A stretch of DNA of 64,000 bases from SUG2458 sp051872335 (lineage in GTDB: Bacteria > Bacillota_I > Bacilli_A > RFN20 > CAG-826): contig JBJEDT010000019.1 of the NCBI GenBank assembly GCA_051872335.1, positions 21,404 to 85,403 of the forward strand, written 5' to 3'. The notes under the pieces were generated by a model. The model made no database searches and was not told the origin of the DNA. It saw only the letters and a program-made list of their open reading frames with translations. Numbering within the stretch: position 1 is the stretch's first letter; the number at the start of each line of letters is the position of its first letter. The position numbers and the translations under genes were made by a program. This document shows positions 59,395 to 64,000 of the stretch, piece after piece.

Positions 59395-60075
59395 CTACTT
59401 ATAATAAGTTCTGTTTAATTTAACAATTGAAATAATTCCGTTTTCAACTTGATAGCAATCATTATCACCTTTTGGTATATTTTTATCGATTTCTCTTTCA
59501 AATAAATAATAATTCTTTTTGTGAGTTAATACTGGTTTATCATTACGATAATATAAACTTCCAAAACGAATATCTTTTACCTTACTACCTTTTGGGAAAT
59601 TTACATTATATAAATATTCAATAGAGCTTTCTTGTTTCAACAAAAATTTCATAACTTTATCAAAATATTTATCAACAATACCAAAATTACCATCACAGGA
59701 AAATGCTATAGCAGGAGTACGATAACGTAATGCCTCTAGGCAAACACCAATCGTACCTGAATAAATGGTATCGTATGAAATATTTAAACCATTGTTACAA
59801 CCAGAAATTACTAAATCAAATTTAATGTTTAGTGCATTTAAACCTAATGCACAAGCATCAGCAGGTGTTCCTTCGACACTATAAATATTATCACTATGTT
59901 TATTTAATTTAAGTTTTTTTCCAATGGAAATTGAACAAGATTTTCCTGACATATGAGTGGATGGCGCACAAATATAAACATTTCCATATTTTTCTAATTT
60001 TTTATATAGTAATTGTATGCCTTCTGAATTATATCCATCATCATTACACAATAGAATATTAAACTTCTTTCTCAT
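59395..60075 (-). CDS. surE: 5'/3'-nucleotidase SurE
   Basis: The 226-aa phosphatase has the metal-binding LLCNDDGYNSEGIQLL at 8-23 and SGCNNGLNISYDTIYSGTIG near 91, both SurE signatures. It dephosphorylates nucleoside monophosphates. It overlaps the alcohol dehydrogenase gene by 1 bp. The ATG is supported by position more than by a ribosome-binding site. Confidence 0.94.
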   Translation of the reverse strand: MRKKFNILLCNDDGYNSEGIQLLYKKLEKYGNVYICAPSTHMSGKSCSISIGKKLKLNKHSDNIYSVEGTPADACALGLNALNIKFDLVISGCNNGLNISYDTIYSGTIGVCLEALRYRTPAIAFSCDGNFGIVDKYFDKVMKFLLKQESSIEYLYNVNFPKGSKVKDIRFGSLYYRNDKPVLTHKKNYYLFEREIDKNIPKGDNDCYQVENGIISIVKLNRTYYK

Positions 60076-61244
60076 TAATTAACTAAGACCCTTTCTAAAA
60101 TTTTATTTAGTTCTTTACTATTAAAAATTACAGGAACAGGATAAAGTGGATTTCCTTCTTTACAAGCTCGTTTAGAAATTGTATTAAAATCTTCCTTTTT
60201 CAATTCCTTAACATAAGTAGGAATACCTAAAAATTGATTCATCTTTTTAATTTCTTCAATTATGTCAAGATCTGGTTTCCCAATATCCATTGCTAATTTC
60301 TTTAATCTTTTATATCCTTTTTTACCATATGATTCTAAGACAAATGGTAATAATATCGCATTTGCTTCACCATGTTGGACATTATATAAGCCACCTAATT
60401 GATGAGCTAATGCATGAACATATCCTACATATCCTCTTGTAAATGCTGCACCTGCTAAAAAAGCTGCCATTTGCATATTCTCCCTAGCTTGAATATTAGT
60501 GCCGTCTTCATATGCATCTTTTAAATTAGCAAAAATTAATTTAACTGCCTCAATTGAATCTTTTCTAGTTTGCTTTGTATTGCTCCCACCAATATAACAC
60601 TCAATAGCATGAGTCAATGCATCCATACCCGTAATTGCTGTTAAATATTTAGGTAATGAAACAGTAAGAGTTGGTTCTAAAACGGCAACACCCGGTACTA
60701 ATTTAGTATCATTAATAGGAAATTTTTCGTGTGTTACACTGTCGCTAATAACAGCAGCTACAGTAGCTTCACTTCCACTACCAGCTGTTGTAGGAATAGC
60801 ATATAAAGGAACTAATTTATGAGTTACCTTAAAAACACCTTTCATTTTCTTGAGTGACTTCTTAGGATTTGCTACACGTGCAGCAGTTCCTTTTCCTAAA
60901 TCTAATAAAGATCCTCCACCAATTGCAATTATACAATCACATTTATTTTCTTTGTAAACAGTTACCATTTCTTCAACTGCATCAATTGTTGGATTTATTA
61001 AATCCTTAATTTCATAATGATTTTCAATCTTATTTAGAAAACTTTGTATTTTTTCGTTTTTATATAAAAAAGAAGGTAATAATATTAACGGTTTATGTAA
61101 TGATTTTTCCTTTAAATTTTTATTTAATAAATCAAAAGCATTTTCACCTTTAATGACTTCAGGTTTTGGCCACTTAATAACAGACATACCTATTCTTAAA
61201 ACACCTTGAAATGTACGACAATAAATTTTAGAAACAATATTCAT
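60075..61244 (-). CDS. Iron-containing alcohol dehydrogenase
   Basis: The 389-aa protein belongs to the group III, Fe-dependent dehydrogenases: GGGSLLDLGKG near 111, PTTAGSGSEAT near 152, and metal ligands in MDALTHAIECYIG and YVHALAHQLGGLYNVQHGEAN near 275. Such enzymes reduce aldehydes in fermentation or act as butanol or 1,3-propanediol dehydrogenases. A glycerol link (propanediol dehydrogenase) is tempting but no dehydratase is in the window. A GGAGG lies before the ATG. Divergent from the lysine riboswitch. Confidence 0.93.
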   Translation of the reverse strand: MNIVSKIYCRTFQGVLRIGMSVIKWPKPEVIKGENAFDLLNKNLKEKSLHKPLILLPSFLYKNEKIQSFLNKIENHYEIKDLINPTIDAVEEMVTVYKENKCDCIIAIGGGSLLDLGKGTAARVANPKKSLKKMKGVFKVTHKLVPLYAIPTTAGSGSEATVAAVISDSVTHEKFPINDTKLVPGVAVLEPTLTVSLPKYLTAITGMDALTHAIECYIGGSNTKQTRKDSIEAVKLIFANLKDAYEDGTNIQARENMQMAAFLAGAAFTRGYVGYVHALAHQLGGLYNVQHGEANAILLPFVLESYGKKGYKRLKKLAMDIGKPDLDIIEEIKKMNQFLGIPTYVKELKKEDFNTISKRACKEGNPLYPVPVIFNSKELNKILERVLVN

Positions 61245-61306
61245 AAATTTCCTCCTATTTTCATTATTATCATAACATAATATTAAATAAAAAAGTTAAA
61301 TTGTTC

Positions 61307-61335
61307 TTTACAATTATTTCCTTATATGATAAATT
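61307..61335 (+). promoter_or_regulatory. Promoter of the lysine-riboswitch operon
   Basis: TTTACA, 17 bp, TAAATT, with the start near 61342, just before the riboswitch. Confidence 0.5.
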
Positions 61336-61354
61336 ATTAAATGTTCAATAGAAC

Positions 61355-61525
61355 AAGATTGATAGAGGCGCAATTTTAAATAGTAATTAATGGAGGAGAC
61401 ATCCAATGAAGTTAATGAAAGGTGAAGTTGCCGAAACGAGTTATTGGTAAATAACTTAGTTGGGATATAAGAGAACATCTTATATACTCCTACATATATT
61501 TTGTAGAGGAGCTATTAATGTATCA
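61355..61525 (+). ncRNA. Lysine riboswitch (L box)
   Basis: The conserved L-box parts occur in order: GATAGAGGCGCAA (61361), ATAGTAATTAATGGAGG, GAAAGGTGAAGTTGCCGAAA (61420-61440), a stem GGATATAAG...CTTATATACTCC, and GAGGAGCTATTAA. P1 is TTGATAG (61359-61365) with CTATTAA (61512-61518). This is a lysine-sensing leader; bound lysine favours termination. It controls the ABC importer below. Confidence 0.93.
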
Positions 61526-61546
61526 AAATATTTCACTTGAATTATT

Positions 61547-61582
61547 AAGATTGCATTAATAGAATGCAATCTTTTATTTTTT
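61547..61582 (+). terminator. Riboswitch-controlled terminator
   Basis: AAGATTGCATT and AATGCAATCTT form an 11-bp stem with an AATAG loop, then TTATTTTTT. Its left arm and loop, CATTAATAG (61554-61562), are exactly complementary to CTATTAATG (61512-61520) at the 3' end of the riboswitch, giving the antiterminator. Confidence 0.93.
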
Positions 61583-61599
61583 CAAGGAGGATATAAAAA

Positions 61600-62433
61600 A
61601 TGAAAAAAACAAATCTATTATTAGCTGCTATTTGTGCAGCAACTGCAATCGGATTTTCTACTTCATGTAGTAATCAAAATGACAATGTTTTAATTGTCGG
61701 TATGGAATGTAACTATAGTCCATTTAACTGGACAGCTGTTAGTGAAGATGAATACACTCTTCCAATTAGTAACGCAAAAGGACAATTTGCTGATGGCTAC
61801 GATGTTCAAATTGCTAGATACCTAGGCGAACAACTTGATATGGAAGTTCAAATTATGAAATTTGAATGGGATAGCTTAACAACTGCTGTTAATACAAATA
61901 TGATTAATTGCATTATCGCCGGTATGTCATATACAGAAGAACGTGACTTAGTTCTTGATTTTACAAGAAATTATTATTTATCAGAAATGACAATGATTGT
62001 TAGAAAAAGCGATTCGTTAGCAAGTGCTACATCAATTCAAGATTTTTCTGGTAAAAAAGTAGGTTCTCAATTAGGAACATTAACTGATACAATTATTGAC
62101 CAAATTAATGGCGTTATACATAGTGACCCATATAATTCATTTGGCACAGCTGCTACTGCTGTATCATCAGGTCAAATCGATGCAATGACTGCAGAATATC
62201 CTGTTGCTGTTGCTATTTGTAATGCTGATCCTTCTCTTACAATTGTATCTTTTGATGCTGAAAAAGGATTTGCTGGTTTAGATGAAAATGAATTAGGTGT
62301 TGCTGTTGCTGTAAAAGAAGGAAACAAAGAATTACAAGGAAAAATTGATAGCGCATTAGCTACTTTATCATTAGAAGATCAAAGAAGTATGATGTCAAGT
62401 GCAATTTCAAGAGCTCCTGCTTCAGAGGAATAA
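61600..62433 (+). CDS. Amino-acid ABC transporter substrate-binding lipoprotein (probably lysine)
   Basis: The 277-aa protein has a lipoprotein signal with lipobox STSC (Cys 23), then a family 3 solute-binding domain: LIVGMECNYSPFNW near 31, DGYDVQIARYLGEQL, IAGMSYTEERDLVLDFT and GKKVGSQLGT. It binds a polar amino acid outside the membrane. The lysine riboswitch 80 bp upstream indicates lysine as the substrate. AAGGAGG precedes the ATG. It is the first gene of the operon. Confidence 0.95.
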   Translation: MKKTNLLLAAICAATAIGFSTSCSNQNDNVLIVGMECNYSPFNWTAVSEDEYTLPISNAKGQFADGYDVQIARYLGEQLDMEVQIMKFEWDSLTTAVNTNMINCIIAGMSYTEERDLVLDFTRNYYLSEMTMIVRKSDSLASATSIQDFSGKKVGSQLGTLTDTIIDQINGVIHSDPYNSFGTAATAVSSGQIDAMTAEYPVAVAICNADPSLTIVSFDAEKGFAGLDENELGVAVAVKEGNKELQGKIDSALATLSLEDQRSMMSSAISRAPASEE

Positions 62434-62437
62434 TTCT

Positions 62438-63184
62438 ATGAACTTCTTTGAACAAATCATCTATTTAATTAAAAATTATTATAAAACTTTTTTAAGTGGT
62501 CTTGGTATTACAATTTTATTAGCGGTTGTTGGCACATTTGTCGGTTTAATCTTAGGTATGATTTTAGCCCTTGGAAGAAATTTAAAATCTAATCAACACG
62601 ATAATATTTGTATTAAAATATTAAAAGTCATCTGTTCAAAATTATGTTTGATTTATATTGAAATATTTCGTGGAACACCTATGATGGTTCAAGCACTTAT
62701 TATTTTCTTTGGTGGATATGCAATGGGCATTTCATGGGATCCAATAATTTGTGGTTTAGTAATTATTTCTTTAAATACAGCTGCATATATGGCTGAAATT
62801 GTTCGTTCAGGAATTAATTCAGTTGATAACGGTCAAATTGAAGCTGCAAGAAGTCTTGGAATGACTCACTTTCAAACAATGCTTCATGTAGTATGGCCTC
62901 AAGCCTTAAAAAATGCTATTCCAACAATCGGTAATGAATTAATCGTTAATATTAAAGATTCTTCTGTTTTAAATATAATTACTGTTAGTGAATTATTTAT
63001 GGCAGGGAAAATAGCAGCAACTACATATATGACTGTTGCAAGTTATACAATTGTTGCTTTAATTTATTTAGCTTTAACATTAATTTCAAGTTTTTTATTA
63101 AAATTATTAGAAAAACATATGGATAAAGATACAGTCCACGCAGGAAGAAAACTAAAAATGGAGGTCGTAACTTATGACGACTAA
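62438..63184 (+). CDS. Amino-acid ABC transporter permease (probably lysine)
   Basis: The 248-aa membrane protein belongs to the HisM/GlnP type. It has several hydrophobic segments from residue 17 on, IEIFRGTPMMVQALIIFFGGY near 75, and the EAA loop EAARSLGMTHFQTMLHVVWPQALKNAIP near 145-170. I start at ATG 62438 (MNFFEQIIYLI), 4 bp after the upstream stop, with AGAGG before it. It overlaps the ATPase gene by 11 bp. It is a single permease, so it probably works as a homodimer. Confidence 0.95.
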   Translation: MNFFEQIIYLIKNYYKTFLSGLGITILLAVVGTFVGLILGMILALGRNLKSNQHDNICIKILKVICSKLCLIYIEIFRGTPMMVQALIIFFGGYAMGISWDPIICGLVIISLNTAAYMAEIVRSGINSVDNGQIEAARSLGMTHFQTMLHVVWPQALKNAIPTIGNELIVNIKDSSVLNIITVSELFMAGKIAATTYMTVASYTIVALIYLALTLISSFLLKLLEKHMDKDTVHAGRKLKMEVVTYDD

Positions 63185-63911
63185 AAAACAACCAATCATA
63201 AAAGTTGAGCATTTAGAGAAAAAGTTTAATGACTTAGTAGTTTTAAAAGATATCAGCCTTACCATTAATAGAGGTGAAGTTGTTTGTATTATCGGATCTT
63301 CTGGTTCAGGTAAATCAACTTTACTAAGATGTATAAATCTATTTGAAACTCCAACTTCCGGAAATATATTCATTGATAATGTAAACATTATGGAAAAAGG
63401 TGTTGAAATAGATAAAATTCGTAGTAAAACTACAATGGTATTTCAACAATTCAATCTATTTAAAAATAAAACAGTATTAGACAATTGTACTCTAGCTCAA
63501 ATAAAAGTACTAAAAAGGTCTAGAGAAGAAGCAAAACAAATTGCTACTCAAAACTTAAAACTGGTTGGAATGGGAGACCGTTTAGACTACAAGCCACATC
63601 AATTATCAGGTGGACAACAACAACGCGTTGCTATTGCAAGAGCTTTATCTATGAATCCTGAGGTAATTTTATTTGATGAACCAACATCTGCTCTAGATCC
63701 TGAAATGGTCGACGAGGTACTAAATGTCATCAAAAAATTAGCAAGTACAGGTATTACAATGATTATTGTTACTCACGAAATGAATTTTGCTAAAGAAGTT
63801 GCTACTAAGATTGTATTTATGGATGATGGTTACATTGAAGATGAAGGAACTCCAGACTATATTTTCAATAAAACAAAAAATCAAAGAACATTGAAATTTA
63901 TAAGAAAGTAA
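63174..63911 (+). CDS. Amino-acid ABC transporter ATP-binding protein (probably lysine)
   Basis: The 245-aa protein has Walker A IIGSSGSGKSTLLRCIN near 38, signature LSGGQQQRVAIARAL near 139, and Walker B ILFDEPTSALDPEMV near 162. It is of the GlnQ/HisP type and pairs with the permease above. GGAGG precedes the ATG, which overlaps the permease gene. It completes the binding protein, permease and ATPase set regulated by the L box. Confidence 0.97.
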   Translation: MTTKKQPIIKVEHLEKKFNDLVVLKDISLTINRGEVVCIIGSSGSGKSTLLRCINLFETPTSGNIFIDNVNIMEKGVEIDKIRSKTTMVFQQFNLFKNKTVLDNCTLAQIKVLKRSREEAKQIATQNLKLVGMGDRLDYKPHQLSGGQQQRVAIARALSMNPEVILFDEPTSALDPEMVDEVLNVIKKLASTGITMIIVTHEMNFAKEVATKIVFMDDGYIEDEGTPDYIFNKTKNQRTLKFIRK

Positions 63912-63943
63912 AAAAAGTATATCTTTTGTGATATACTTTTTTC
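63911..63943 (+). terminator. Terminator of the lysine importer operon
   Basis: AAAAAAGTATATC and GATATACTTTTTT form a 13-bp stem with a TTTTGT loop directly after the stop codon. Confidence 0.9.
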
Positions 63944-64000
63944 AGTAAGGAGACTAACTATTAAAAAACAATAGGAAATTTAAGAAATTTCTAAAAAGTA

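Noticed and set aside
59395..61244. 1,3-propanediol pathway from the alcohol dehydrogenase near glpK
   Set aside because: No glycerol dehydratase or its reactivase is present and the dehydrogenase is paired with surE, so the role cannot be supported.
63944..64000. AAGGAGA near the right edge followed by an open frame in one phase
   Set aside because: No ATG, GTG or TTG follows at a usable distance before the window ends; one phase stops at TAG. A gene may start beyond the edge but none can be supported.

Overview
The window is AT-rich, densely coded DNA from an endospore-forming, cell-walled, low-GC Firmicute (Bacilli/Erysipelotrichia-like; the species cannot be fixed from sequence alone). 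Support for this comes from spore genes (cotE, spoVS, spoIVA, spoVIF, two YjcZ-like peptides), peptidoglycan enzymes (class A PBP, D-Ala-D-Ala carboxypeptidase), a Bacillus-type RNase P RNA, and many gene neighbourhoods that match Bacillus subtilis. Trp is encoded by TGG, and TGA is used as a stop (for example in the ATGA overlap ending mscS at 15132), so the genetic code is standard, not mycoplasmal. Ferredoxin, formate-THF ligase and an iron-type alcohol dehydrogenase fit an anaerobic or fermentative life.

Layout. 1-6.5 kb (minus): ispF (cut by the edge), ychF, a cold-shock gene, a three-gene ABC export-type cluster with a hairpin over its ribosome-binding site, and a DUF951 gene. 6.4-14 kb (minus): fhs, tcdA, miaA, mutL, mutS. 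14-23.3 kb (minus): cotE, a small membrane gene, mscS, ricA-like, miaB, spoVS, ymdB, rny, recA, cinA (short form), pgsA, and rnpB directly in front of pgsA. This is the B. subtilis pgsA-cinA-recA-rny-ymdB-spoVS-miaB-ymcA-cotE-mutSL order with few losses. 23.4-30.2 kb: a very Cys-rich DUF11-like gene (minus), an exonuclease, recU and ponA (plus), then nth, dnaD, a short cca and dapB (minus). 30.2-35.4 kb (minus): HU, spoIVA, spoVIF, gpsA, der, cmk. 35.6-36.7 kb (plus): an anchored protein and ferredoxin. 36.8-46.8 kb (minus): rluB, dacB, a parA without parB, rsmG, mnmG, and the Suf iron-sulfur operon sufC-D-S-U-B running straight into mnmG. 46.9-54.2 kb: two Cys-rich YjcZ-like mini-genes, two lipoproteins (one PrsA-like), hit, yhaM, recX, a small Xre regulator, degV. 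54.3-61.2 kb (minus): a glycerol operon (glpK, G3P-dehydrogenase-like flavoprotein, TrxR-like flavoprotein, DUF1667, membrane protein) behind a catabolite-repression (cre) site, then surE and an alcohol dehydrogenase. 61.3-64 kb (plus): a lysine riboswitch with terminator controlling an amino-acid ABC importer.

Most of the window is housekeeping DNA. The more unusual points are the Cys-rich putative spore-surface proteins, a CCA-type nucleotidyltransferase lacking its C-terminal half, the lone parA, the Suf-mnmG junction, the interrupted parvulin lipoprotein, the ribosome-binding-site hairpin, and a riboswitch whose antiterminator pairing can be read base by base. No mobile element, prophage, CRISPR array, tRNA or rRNA gene was recognised.
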